From: Haematobia irritans
Lineage: Eukaryota; Arthropoda; Insecta; Diptera; Muscidae
Assembly: GCF_050003625.1 (NCBI RefSeq)
Contig: NC_134398.1
Coordinates: 18,178,997-18,242,996 of the forward strand
DNA length: 64,000 nt
Direction: 5' to 3'
Below the pieces are notes generated by a model. The model searched no databases and was not told where the DNA came from. It saw only the letters and a program-made list of their open reading frames with translations. Position numbers and translations under genes: made by a program. Shown in pieces: positions 10,691 to 22,130 of the stretch. Position 1 is the first letter of the stretch. Every line of letters starts with the position of its first letter.

Positions 10691-11578
10691 ATCTTTCTAC
10701 GCAATCCATGGTAGAAGGTACTATTTAAATAACTTAAAAGTCCTAGAGCATGATCCCCAGATCATTCCTCTTCAATACTTCTTAGTCATTAGCATTTAGT
10801 AAAAATTTCTTAATTTTGTCTTATTGCTGAGCTTAAAGTATTTCAGTTTCTTTAATATCTTTAAGCTTCTTCTTATCCACATATTTAGCACCCTAGTCTT
10901 CCTTTTGTAATTTGTCGAATTCCATTAAAGAAAGGAGTAAATTGAAGTCTTTTGTTTCTCAGTAGTCTTCTGGGGTTTGTATGATTTTTTGCTTGTATCT
11001 CATCTTCATAGGACTTGCTTACAAAATGATTTTCATTCTTCTTTGGTTTATGTTGAGCTCCTTTCATTTGTGAACCATGCAGCAAAAGGAAGTCATTGGT
11101 ACGTAGATATAAAATTCCTGTTGTTTTTACTCCACTTCATGCAATCACTTGACACAATGGCCCACAAATGTATTCCACCAGGGACTATGTCGCTGAGAAC
11201 CTTCGATGGAGCCTTGTGAGACAACCATGTGATAGTGACTGCTGCAGTCAATGCCCTGCCTGCACTGTCTACCATTTTAATCTCAGTCATCAAAGCTTAT
11301 GGGAGATTTTTGTTTTGTTTTATTTTGAGTGAACTTCTATTTCCTTGGGCTTTTAGCCGGTTGTTGGAAATGGTACTCTTCATTTTGGGTACTTTCCTGG
11401 TGATGGTGATTATTTGCAACTCGTATTTGCTAAAGTCATTTCGATTTGGTGTCAACGCCATCTTTGTCTGTACAATAAAACGGGAACTAAGAAGCAGAAT
11501 GCCGTTTTGAATGGCTACGAGGGATGGATGTAAGTAAGGGTTAAGTTAGGTCCAGCCCATTGTCATACGACAGGTGGT
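10691..11578 (-). other. Unclassified stretch with decayed coding-like frames
   Basis: GC content and frame behaviour differ from the AT-rich surroundings. Minus-strand frames of 66 codons lie at 11093-11293 (includes AGRALTAAVTITWLSHK) and at 10885-11085. A further minus frame opening near 11460 reads MALTPNRNDFSKYELQ. They are separated by stops and frame changes, so any gene is dead. I do not recognise the family. The plus-strand frame at 11229-11510 looks like a membrane protein but is probably the antisense shadow. Confidence 0.3.
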
Positions 11579-14500
11579 GATTTTTATTTTTTTTTTTTAG
11601 AAAATGGTGTCAAAATTTTATTTCTATAGAAAATTTTGCCAAAATTTTATTTATATAGAAAATTTTGTCAAAGTTTTATTTCTACAGAAAATTTTGTCAA
11701 AGTTTTATTTCTACAGAGAATTTTGTCAAAATTTTATTTCTATAGAAAATTTTATCAAAATTTTATTTATATAGAAAATTTTGGCAACATTTTATTTCCA
11801 TAGACAATTTTGACAAAATTTTATTTCTACAGAATTTTTTGTCAAAATTGTATTTCTATAGAAAATTTTGGCAAAATTTTATTTCTATTGACAATTTTGT
11901 CAAAATTTTATTTCTATAGAAAATTGTGCCAAAATTTTATTTTTAGAGAAAATTTTGTCAAAATTATATTTCTATAAAAAATTTTGTGAAAATTTTATTT
12001 CGCATAGAAAATTTTGCAAAATTTTATTTTGGATAGAAAATTTTGTCAAAACTTTATTTCGCATAGAAAATTTTGTCAAAATTGTGTCAAAATTTTATTT
12101 CACATAGAAAATTTTGTCAAAATTATATTTGTATAAAAAATTTTGTCAAAATTTTATTTCGCATAGAAAATTTTGCAAAATTTTATTTTGGATAGAAAAT
12201 TTTGTCAAAACTTTATTTCGCATAGAAAATTTTGTCAAAATTTTATTTTTATAGAAAATGTTGTCAAACTTTTATTTCTATAAAAAATTTTGTCAATATT
12301 GTATTTCTCTAGAAAATTCTATCAAAATTTCATTTCTACAAAAAAAATTTTTTTTTTTGAAATTTTGTCAAACTTTTATTTCTGTAGAATATATTGTCAA
12401 AATTTTATTTCTATAGACAATTTTGTCAAAAATTATTTTCTATAGAAAATTTTGTCAAAATCTTATTTATATAGAAAATTTTGTCAAAATTTTATTTTTA
12501 TAGAAAATTTTGTCAAAATTATATTTCTATAAAAAATTTTGTCAAAATTTGATTTCGCATCGACAATTTTGTCAAAATTTTATTTCTATAGAACATTTCG
12601 TCAAAAATTTTATTTCTACAGAAAATTTTGTCAAAGTTTAATTTCTATAGAAAATTTTGTCAACATTTTATTTCTATAGAAAATTTTGTCAAAATTTTAT
12701 TTGTCTAGAAAATTTTGTCAAAATTTTATTTGTCTAGAAAATTTTGTCAAATTTATATTTCTATAAAAAATTTTGTAAAAATTTTATTCCTATAGAACAT
12801 TTCGCCAAAATTTTATTTCTACAGAAAATTTTGTCAAAGCTTTATTTCTACTGAAAATTTTGTCAAAATTTGATTTCTACAGAAAATTTTGTCAAAATTT
12901 TATTTCTATAGAAAATTTTGTCCAAATATTATTTCTATAGAAAAGTTTGCAAAATTTTATCTCAAGAGAAACTGTTATCGAAATGTTATTTTTGCATACA
13001 CTTTTTTTCTACAGAAAATTTTGTCAAAGTTTTATTTCTATACAAAATTTTGCCAAAATTTTATTTCTACAGAAAATTTTGGCAAAATTTTACTTCTATA
13101 GAAAATTTTGTCAAAACTTTATTTCTATAGAAAAATTTGTCAAAATTTTATTTCTATAGAAAATTTTTTCAAAAATTTGATTACTGTAGAAAATTTTGCC
13201 AAATTTTTTTTGTATTAAAAATTTTGGCAAAATTTTATTTCTATTAAAATTTTTGTCAAAATTTTATTTCTCTAGAAAATTTTGTCAAAATTTTATTTCT
13301 CTAGAAAATTTTGTCAAAATTTGATTTGTCTAGAAAATTTTGTCAAAATTTTATTGTAATAGAAAATTTTGTCAAACTTTTATTTCTATAGAAAATTTTG
13401 TCAAAATTTTATTTCTATAAAAAATTTTGTGAAAATTGTATTTCTCTAAAAAATTCTATCAAAATTTCATTTCTATAGAAATTTCTTTTTTTTGAAAATT
13501 TTTTCAAACTTTTATTTCTGTAGAATATATTGTCAAAATTTTATTTCTATAGAAAATTTTGTCCAAGTATTATTTCTATAGAAAATTTTGAAAAATTTTA
13601 TCTCAAGAGAAACTGTTATCGAAATGTTATTTTTGTATACATTTTATTCCTATAGAAAATTTTGTCAAAATTTTATTTCTATAGAAAATTTTGTCAAAAA
13701 TTTGATCACTGTAAAAAATTTGCCAAAATTTTTTTGTATTCAAAATTTTGTCAAAATTTTATTTCTATTAAAAATTTTGTCAAAATTTTATTTCTATTGC
13801 AAATTTTGTAAAAAAATAATTTCTCTAGAAAATTTTGTCAAAATTTTATTTCTCTAGAAAATTTTGTCAAAATTTTATTTTAATAGAAAATTTTGTCAAA
13901 CTTTTATTTTTATAGAAAATTTTGTCAAAATTTTATTTCTATAAAAAATTTTGTGAAAATTGTATTTCTCTAAAAAATTCTATCAAAATTCCATTTCTAT
14001 AGAAAATTTATTTTTTTTTTTTAATTTTTTCAAACTTTTATTTCTGTAGAACATATTGTCAAAATTTTATTTCTATAGAAAATTTTGTCAAAATTTTATT
14101 TCGCATAGAATTTTTTCCATTTTTCTTTCTATAGAAAATTTTGTAAAAATTTTATTTCTATAGAAAACTTTGTCAACATTTTATTTCTATAAAGAATTTG
14201 GTCAAAATTGTATTTCTATAAAAAATTCTATCATGATTGCATTTTTTTTAATTTTGTCAAAATTTTATTTCTATTTTCTCAAACTTTTTTTGTAGATTTT
14301 TTTTTTTAATTTTATTTCTATAGAAGATTTTTCAAAAATTTTATTTCTATATAAATTTCTGTCAAAAAAGTATTTCTATTTGTCAAAATTGTATTTCTAT
14401 AGAAAATTCTGTCAAAATTTTATTTCTATAGAAAATTTTTTTTTTTTTTGAAAAATTTTGAAAAATTTTTATTTCAATAGAACATTTTATAAAATTTTTA

Positions 14501-14875
14501 TTTCTATAAAAATTTTATTAAATTATTTAAAAAAAAAATTTATTTCTATAGAAAATTTTTTATTAATTTCATTTCTTTAGGAAAATTTGTTCAAATTTTT
14601 TTCGCATAGAAAATTTTTCAAAATTTAACTTCTATATAAAATTTTGTCCAAATTTTATTTCTATAGAAAGTTTTGTCAAACTTTTATTTCTATAAAAAAT
14701 TTTATCAAAATGTTATTTCAATAGAAAATTTTATCAAAATTTTAGATCAGAGAAAATTTTATTTCTATAGAAAATTTTGTGAAAATTTTATTTCTATAGA
14801 AAATTTTGTCGAAATTTTTAATTTCTATAGAATATTTTATCAAAATTTTATTTCTATAGAAAATTTGCTGCTAAA
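11579..14875 (+). repeat. 3.3-kb 29-bp minisatellite array, forward
   Basis: About 110 units of TTTTGTCAAAA + TTTCTATAGAAA type. Higher-order duplication is visible: a block with 'TTATCTCAAGAGAAACTG' and neighbouring units occurs near 12955 and again near 13595, about 640 bp apart. A sub-block with 'TTTCGCATAGAAAA' repeats near 11998-12110 and 12155-12230. Long frames cross it with a 29-residue period because three units make 87 nt; they are not genes. Confidence 0.9.
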
Positions 14876-15960
14876 ATAATCCACATCGGTTGTGAATATG
14901 CCAAATTCGGTATATAAAGTCCGATTCACGTGCACTTTGGATCTGTCGATAAGTCAAACACAGTTTATATCGGGACATTTTTTGATATGAGACTCCGTAG
15001 CACCCCGAATTTATATTCATGTCCATACATATCTCGTATCTATATAGGTAACTGAGCGTAGTTTTGTTTTCTTTTGATTTATGCATAACGTAAGCCGCTT
15101 TCAGTATTGCTGTTTACAGTCATTCTATGTGAGAGTGGATTTATGTAAATGCCAGTGTCTGCATGAGTGTATGAGTGTGTGTGAAAGGGGTATAAAGGGT
15201 ATTTGTTCTGAGTGTGTGTATGTATGTATTTTGAGAGTGTTTGTTTCCGTTTCCTTTATATTTTTCCAGTTATTACTGCAGCAGCTGTTGCTCCTGTAGT
15301 TATTACTAATGTACATGCTGTTCTTGTTGTCATTTCATATTGTTGCTCTTCTTCCCTGTGCTTTTGTTGTTTTCGTTTGTTGTTTTTTTTTTCGAGCTGC
15401 TTCAAATGTCCAATATTTTTAAAAAATATGAATGTATACAAGAGGGTATTACGAAAGAAGTATAAATAAAAAATCAATGGAATATTATTTTCTTTAAGGG
15501 AAGGGTATGTTAAGAAATTAAAAAAAAATATATATTATATTAATTGGAATATTGCTATAATTTTTATATTTACTAAATTTGATTGTTGACCCATCCTATT
15601 AATGTTTCTTATGTCTGACATATATCCTTTTTTATCCCCACGTTATATGCACGTTTAAATCCCTACATATATGCAAAAAGAATATTTTTTTAATCAAAAA
15701 TTTCGTTCTTGGGATTTATCCATATCTCTTGTAGAGTAAATGTGTGAGTGTCACATAGCTGTGTCTTAAGCCTGTGTATCTATGATGTCCTTAATGTCCT
15801 TCTTCGTATATATATATATATGTGTGTTTTCTTGTATATATATATTGTATTTTACAGTTTTTTTGCTATTATTGTGATTATAATTTGTTATGACTTTTTC
15901 TTTCAAGGATTTCCTCATTCTCTTCATTGTAGGTATATATGTAGAGATTTTCCTCCTTCG
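14876..15960. other. No gene seen; apparently unique sequence
   Basis: AT-rich, with a TG-rich patch near 15165-15250 and an AT/TG microsatellite near 15810-15850. Short open frames exist on both strands without protein-like composition. This could be unique intronic or intergenic DNA between two arrays of opposite orientation. Confidence 0.45.
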
Positions 15961-15969
15961 GGTTATAAT

Positions 15970-17282
15970 CACGGTTGCCACAGTTGGTAGAATTTTACCA
16001 AGAGTTTCTATAGAAATAAAATTTTGACAAAATTTTCTATAGAAATAAAGTTAAAAAAAAAATCATATAAAAATAAACATTTAACAAAATTTTCCATAGA
16101 AATAAAATTTTGACAAATTTTTCTACGCAAATAAAAATTTGACAAAATTTTCTATAGTAATAAAATTTAGACAAAATTTTCTATAGAAATAAAATTTTGA
16201 CAAAATTTTTTATAGTAATAAAATTATAAAAAAATTTTCTTTAAAAATAAAACTTTGAAAAAATTTTCTATAGAAATAAAATTTTGACAAAATTTTCTAT
16301 AGAAATAAATTTTTGACAAAATTTTCTATAGCAAAAAATTTTTGAAATATTTTTCTATAAAAAATTTTGAGATAATTTTCTAAAGAAATAAAATTTTGAG
16401 AACATTTTCTACAGAAATAAAATTTTGACAATATTTTTTATAGTAATAAGATTAAAAAAAAAATCTTTAAAAATAAAACTTTGAAAAAAAATAAAATTTT
16501 GACAAAATTTTCTATGGAAATAAAACTTTGACAAAATTTTCTATAGAAATAAAATTTTGACAAAATTTTCTATAGAAATAAAATTGTGACAAAATTTTTT
16601 ATAGTAAAAAATTTAAAAAAAAATTCTTCAAAAATAAAACTTTGAAAAAATTATCTATAGAAATAAAATTTTGACAACATTTTTTATAGAAATAAAATTT
16701 TGACAAAATTTTTTATAGTAATAAAATTTAAAAAAAAAAATTCTTCAAAAAATAAAACTTTGAAAAAATTATCTATAGAAATAAAATTTTGACAAAATTT
16801 TCTTAAGAAATAAAATTTTGACAACATTTTTTATAGAAATAAAATTTTGACACAATTTTCTGTAGAAATAAAAATTTGACAAAATTTTTTATAGTAATAA
16901 CTTTTTAAAAAATTTTTCTTTAAAAATAAAAGTTTGAAAAAATTATCTATAGAAATAAAATGTTGACAAAATTTTCTATAGAAATAAAATTTTGACAAAA
17001 TTTTCTACAGAAATACAATTTTGACACAATTTTCTATAGAAGTAAAATTTTGACAAAATTTTCTATAGAAATAAAATTTCCACAAAATTTTCTATAGAAA
17101 TACAATATTGACAAAATTTTCTATAGAAATAAAATTTTGACAAATATTTTTATAGAAATAACATTTTGACATAATTTTCTATAGAAATAAAAATTTGAGA
17201 AAATTTTCTTCGAAAATAATTTTTTGCAAAATATGTGGTTTTTCGTTTGGTAGTTTTTTTTTTGGCTCGAGTGGCAACCGTG
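15970..17282. mobile_element. TIR element (CACGGTTGCCAC) filled with inverted minisatellite
   Basis: The left terminus CACGGTTGCCAC (15970) and right terminus GTGGCAACCGTG (ending 17282) are inverted repeats. The right one continues inward to CTCGAGCC, matching starts at 3826 and 4030. Flanking 8-mers GTTATAAT (15962-15969) and CTTATATT (17283-17290) agree at 6 of 8 positions, consistent with an old hAT-like 8-bp duplication. Nearly the whole interior (15990-17230) is 29-bp minisatellite in reverse orientation. There is no transposase. Confidence 0.75.
15990..17230 (-). repeat. 29-bp minisatellite array, inverted orientation
   Basis: Units read AAATAAAATTTTGACAAAA + TTTTCTATAG on the plus strand, the reverse complement of the 11.6-14.9 kb array. 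A longer sub-repeat with TAGTAATAAAATT and A-runs recurs near 16215, 16440, 16600, 16715 and 16895, indicating higher-order amplification. Confidence 0.9.
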
Positions 17283-17290
17283 CTTATATT

Positions 17291-18000
17291 ACTCTCACAT
17301 TCACCCATAAGGATTGCAATTGAGGTTACTATAGGTTGTCGGTATCCTTTCTTTCATGGTTTCTTCTTCTGTTTTTAACTTCTGCAGTAATAAAGCTTAA
17401 ATGTTATTAGAGCAATGATGAAAAAATGACAAAAAGGATAAGAATTCATACATTTTTAAAGTCACCATATGCCATGTCAGCTAGATTTGAAAGAAAGTCA
17501 CTGACATACAATTTAATTTACTTTGTTTCTTAAAGTCAAAAAAAAAAAAAAGAAAAATGAATGCATGAAGAACAAGGATTATAAAGCAATAAGACAGTTT
17601 AAAGATGACATGTAAATTTATTGCATGTAGTTAATTTTGTGTTATTGCCATCTATATTTCATAGAAAGGCTTAATTATTTAATATAGTTTCATTGGTCAT
17701 GACAACAGAACTTCACAAATAATATTTTCTAACCTGCTGACTACATACAAGAGTCGCCAGAATTTCTAAAGGCATCCATTATTCGAGTAGGCTATAGAAA
17801 TTCGAAGTATGTAAAATCTCCAGAAATGTGAATTGTATTTGATGTCAGTCCGTCCTTCATTTATGGAAATGATAAAAATCAATCACATCGCCAACTAAAA
17901 AATTAATTATGCCAATTAAAATAACAACTTTGTGTGATTGATTTCAGTTTTAATTGAAAATAAACTCCCCAAGTCAAATCTGAGGATTGATTGATAAGGG
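17291..18000. other. No gene seen; apparently unique sequence
   Basis: AT-rich sequence with an A-run near 17539-17551. No open frame of note and no recognised repeat. Confidence 0.5.
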
Positions 18001-18890
18001 ACCGATGTGGAAATAAAATTTTGATAACATTATCTATAAAAATAAAATTTTGATAAAATTTTCTATAGAAATTAAATTCTTACAAAATTTTCTATAGAAA
18101 TAAAATTTTGACAAACTTTTCTATAGAAATAAAATTTTGACAAAATTTTCTATAGAAATAAAATTTTACATCCAATTTACATCCAACCATCTTGCAGTCT
18201 ATAGGGCTTTGCCCAAATAAATTTGACAAGCATACTTTTCCTCTGTTGGTTAAGCTACACTTGTAGTTTAGTCAATGCATGGCTTTAAGCTGAGATCAAA
18301 AAACAAAAAAAAACAACAATAACGATTGAAGAGAAGCCAACAATAACAAACAAAACGAAATAAAATTTTCATAAAATTTTTATGGAAATATAATTTTGAT
18401 AAAATTTTCTATAGAAATAAAATTTTTACAAAATTTTCTATTGAAATAAAATTTTGACAAAATTTTCTATAGAAAAAAAATGTTGATAAAAAATTTGGAA
18501 AAAAAGTTTTTTGTAGAAATAAAATTTTGACAACATTTGCTGTAGAAATAAAATTTTGACAAAATTTTTTATAGAAATAAAATTTTGACAAAATTTTTTA
18601 TAGAAATAAAATTTTGACATAATTTTCTATAGAAATAAAATTTTGATAAAATTTTCTATGGAAATAAAATTTTAGTAAAATTATCTATAGAAATAAAATT
18701 TTGATAACATTATCTATAAAAATAAAATTTTGATAAAATTTTCTATAGAAATAAAATTTTGACAAAATTTTCTATAGAAATAAAATTTTGACTAAATTTT
18801 CTATAGAAATAAAATTTTGATAAAATTTTTTATATAAATAAAATTTTGACAAAATTTTCTATAGAAATAAAATTGTAGCTAAATTTTCTC
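18001..18890 (-). repeat. Inverted 29-bp array interrupted by dispersed repeat R
   Basis: Inverted units run 18001-18170 and again 18360-18890. The middle (18171-18358) is an unrelated dispersed repeat, annotated separately. Confidence 0.85.
18171..18358 (+). repeat. Dispersed repeat R, uninterrupted copy
   Basis: It reads from 'ACATCCAACCATCTTGCAG' to 'CAACAATAACGATTGAAGAG'. The same sequence at 50421-51890 is split by the DD37E mariner. Here the junction is intact as GGTTAAGCTACACTTGTAG, so this is the unoccupied version of that target. A decayed piece lies near 240-330. Class unknown; one end can fold on itself (GTTGTTTTTGAT/ATCAAAAACAAC). Confidence 0.75.
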
Positions 18891-19640
18891 ACTTGTTTAT
18901 ATTTATGTAAAATACCTCTAAAATCCCAATTTCAGACAAATCGTATGAAAAGTGCAGTGTCTAGAAATCAAATCGGGATATCGGTCTCTATATCATATTC
19001 GGCACACTTATTTATGGACTCAAAACACCTATAGATTTTGATTTTGCGGTAATTCAGATAAAACTTCGGGTGTCTAGACTCTAAGTAGTCAAATCGGGAG
19101 ATCGGTCTATATAGGGACTATACTGATATATTGACCGATACACACCATATTCAGTGTACTTATGTTTGACCTAAAATACTTCTAGATTTCAAATTTCAGG
19201 CAAATCGAATAAAAATTGCGGTGCCCAGAAGCACAAGAAGTCAAATCCGGAACTCTGGCTAGGTTAGATATAGTGGCAGCCCGATATTTCCGGCTCACTT
19301 AGACTATTCAGTCCATTGTGATACCACAGTGGTGAACTTCTCTCTTATCACTGAGTGCTGCTCGATTCTATGTTAAGGTCAATGACAAGGGACCTCATTT
19401 TTATAGGCGAGTCCAAACGGCGTTTCACATTGCAGTGAAACCACTTAGATAAGCTTTGAAACACTCAGAAATTTCACCAGCATTACTGAGCTGGGATATT
19501 CCACCGCTGAAAAACTTTTTGGTGTATGGTCGAAACTGGGTTTGAACCCACGACCCTATGTATTTTTACGAGGCGGTCATGGTAACCATTGCACCACAGT
19601 GACTATATGGGGGCTATACTAAAACAGGGAAAGCTTTCTT
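18891..19640 (-). mobile_element. TATACCC family C fragment, split by a SINE
   Basis: It contains family C internal units ('AAATCGGGAGATCGGTCTAT', 'TTCAGGCAAATCG') in reverse orientation. The SINE at 19266-19605 interrupts it and the family C sequence resumes as 'CTATATGGGGGCTATACT'. Neither terminal hairpin is present. Confidence 0.7.
19266..19605 (-). mobile_element. tRNA-derived SINE (GAGCCACCGTGG family), reverse
   Basis: The tail (AGGTTAG...GTGGCAGCCCG), body and tRNA-like head are present in reverse. The B-box complement reads GGGTTTGAACCC and the A-box complement CATGGTAACCATTGCACCAC. The outermost bases of the head (GGAGC) are missing. No clear direct repeat is seen. It is more diverged than the copies at 5169 and 52952. 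Confidence 0.85.
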
Positions 19641-19659
19641 TGACAGTAAGTCATTATTT

Positions 19660-19860
19660 CCTACACAAGAGCTTTGGGTAATGAATTTGTTGCATCATAT
19701 ACCCAGAAAAAAGGTCGCCAAAAAAGGAGTGAAAATGCTCTTTTTGGATCCGGAAGTGGTGCAAAATTGTCGCAGAAGCGATGAAATTAATATGGACTTG
19801 CCACAGGATGGATATGCTTTGAATTTGCATCACTTCTCAAGATGTGTACGAATTCAAAAT
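19660..19860 (+). repeat. Short dispersed repeat, also at 38.8 kb
   Basis: The stretch 'GAGTGAAAATGCTCTTTTTG' to 'GAAGTGGTGCAAAATTG' has a diverged reverse-orientation counterpart at about 38840-38920. A 62-codon frame (19681-19869) covers it, but the counterpart does not keep the frame. I do not recognise it. Confidence 0.45.
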
Positions 19861-22130
19861 TTTCTGTAGAAATAAAATTTTGATAAAATTTTCTATAGAA
19901 ATAATATTTTTTAAAAAATTTTTCTAGAGAAATAATATTTTTTAAAAATTTTTTCTATAGAAATAAAATTTTGATAAAATTTTCTATAGAAATAAAATTT
20001 TGACAAAATTTTCTATAGAAATAAAATTTTTACAAACTTTTATAGAAAAATGAATTTTTGAGAAAATATTCTATACAATAAAAATTTCATAAAATTTTCT
20101 AGAAAAATTAATTTTTGAGAAAATTTTCTATAGAAATAAAATTTTGACAAAATTTTTATGGAAATATAATTTTGATAAAATTTTCTGTAGAAATAAAATG
20201 TTGTCAAAATTTTTATGAACATATAATTTTGATAAAAATTTCCAAAAAAAAAAAATGTTGATAAAAATTGGAAAAATTTTTTTCTGTAGAAATAAAATTT
20301 TTACAAGATTTTCTGTAGAAATAAAATTTTGACAAAATTTTCTATAGAAATAAAATTTTGACAAAATTTTCTTAGAAATAACATTTTGACAAAATTTTCT
20401 ATAGAAATAAAATGTTGACAAAATTTGCTATAGAAATAGAATTTTGACAAAATTTTCTATTGAAATAAAATTTTGAACAAAATTTTCTATAGATATGAAA
20501 TTTCTAAAAAAATTTCTATAGAAATAAAATTTTTACAAAATTTTCTATAAAGAAACCTTTTGACAAAATTGTCTATAGAAATAAAATTTTGACAATTTTT
20601 TCTATAGAAATAAAATTTTTACAAAAATTGTCATTGAAATAAACTTTTTACAAAATTTTCTGTAAAGGAAAGTTTTGACAAAATTTTCTACAGAAATAAA
20701 ATATTGACAAAATTTTCTATAGAAATAAAATATTGACAAAATTTTCTTGACAAAATTTGCTATAGAAATAGAATTTTGACAAAATTTTCAATTGAAATAA
20801 AATTTTGAACAAAATTTTCTTTAGATATAAAATTTCTACAAAAATTTCTATAGAAATAAAATTTTTACAAAATTTTCTATAAAGAAACCTTTTGACAAAA
20901 TTGTCTATAGAAATAAAATTTTGACAATTTTTTCTATAGAAATGAAATTTTTACGAAAATTTTCATAGAAATAAACTTTTTACAAAATTTTCTGTAAAGG
21001 AATGTTTTGAAAAAATTTTCTATAGAAATAAAATATTGACAAAATTTTCCGTAGAAATAAAATTTTGACAAAATTTTCTATAGAAATAAAATTTTGACAA
21101 AATTTTCTATAGAAATAAAATTTTTACAAAATTTTCTATTGAAATAAAATTGTGACCAAATTATCTATCGAAATAAAATTTTGACAAAATTTTCTACTGA
21201 AATAAAATTTTGACAAAATTTTCTATAGAAATAAAATTTTGATAAAATATTTATGGAAATATAATTTTGATAAAATTTTCCAAAAAAAAAAAAAAACAAT
21301 GTTGATAAAAGATTGGGAAAAAAATTTCTGTAGAAATAAAATTTTGACAAAATTTGCTTTAGAAATAAAATCTTGACAAAATTTTCTATTGAAATAAAAT
21401 TTTGAACAAAATTTTCAAAAAATATGAAATTTTTACAACAATTTCTAAGAAATAACATTTTGACAAAATTTTCTATAGAAATAAAATTTTGACAAAATTT
21501 TCCATAGAAATAAAAGTTTGACAAAATTTTCCATAGAAATAAAATGTTGACAAAATTTTCTATAGAAATAAAATTTTGACAAATTTTCCATAGAAATAAA
21601 ATTTTGACAAAATTTTCCATAGAAATAAAATGTTTAAAAAAATTTTCTATAGAAATAAAATCTTGACAAAATTTTTCATAGAAATAACATTTTGACAAAA
21701 TTTTCTATTGAAATAAAATGTTGAACAAAATTTTCTATAGATATGAAATTTCTACAAAATTTTCTATAGAAATAATTTTGTCAACATTTTCTAAGAAATA
21801 ACATTTTGACAAAATTTTCTATAGAAATAAAATTTTGACTAAATTTTCCATAGAAATAAAATTTTGACAAAATTTTCTATTGAAATAAAATTTTGATAAA
21901 ATTTTCTATAGAAATACAATTTTAACAAAATTTTCTATATAAATACAATTTTAACAAAATTTTCTATAGAAATAAAATTTTTTCAAAATTTTCTATGGAA
22001 ATAAAATTTGGACAAAATTATCTATAGAAATAAAATTTGGACAAAATTATCTATAGAAATAAAATTTTGATAAAACTTTCTATAGAATTAAAATTTTCCA
22101 TAGAAATTAAATTTTAAACAAATTTCTATA
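19860..22130 (-). repeat. 2.3-kb 29-bp minisatellite array, inverted
   Basis: About 75 units. A block of several hundred bp ('TTTTACAAAATTTTCTATAA' then AGAAACCTTTTGAC) near 20530 recurs near 20860, a segmental duplication inside the array. A 177-codon minus-strand frame here is only the 29-residue periodic translation of the repeat. Confidence 0.9.

Noticed and set aside
11229..11510. 93-codon hydrophobic plus-strand frame resembling a membrane protein
   Set aside because: It overlaps better protein-like frames on the opposite strand; hydrophobicity arises as the antisense of lysine/asparagine-rich codons.
11579..14875. Regularly repeated short palindromic units resembling a CRISPR array
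   Set aside because: There are no distinct spacers; units are contiguous and degenerate, and the surrounding elements are eukaryotic.
19681..19869. 62-codon frame starting MNLLHHIPRKKVAKK
   Set aside because: A diverged copy at about 38.8 kb in reverse does not keep the frame, so it is better explained as a dispersed repeat.
21165..21698. 177-codon minus-strand frame rich in F, Y, K, N and I with a 29-residue repeat
   Set aside because: It is the translation of the 29-bp minisatellite; three units give 87 nt, so every frame yields a periodic pseudo-protein. The same happens in every array.
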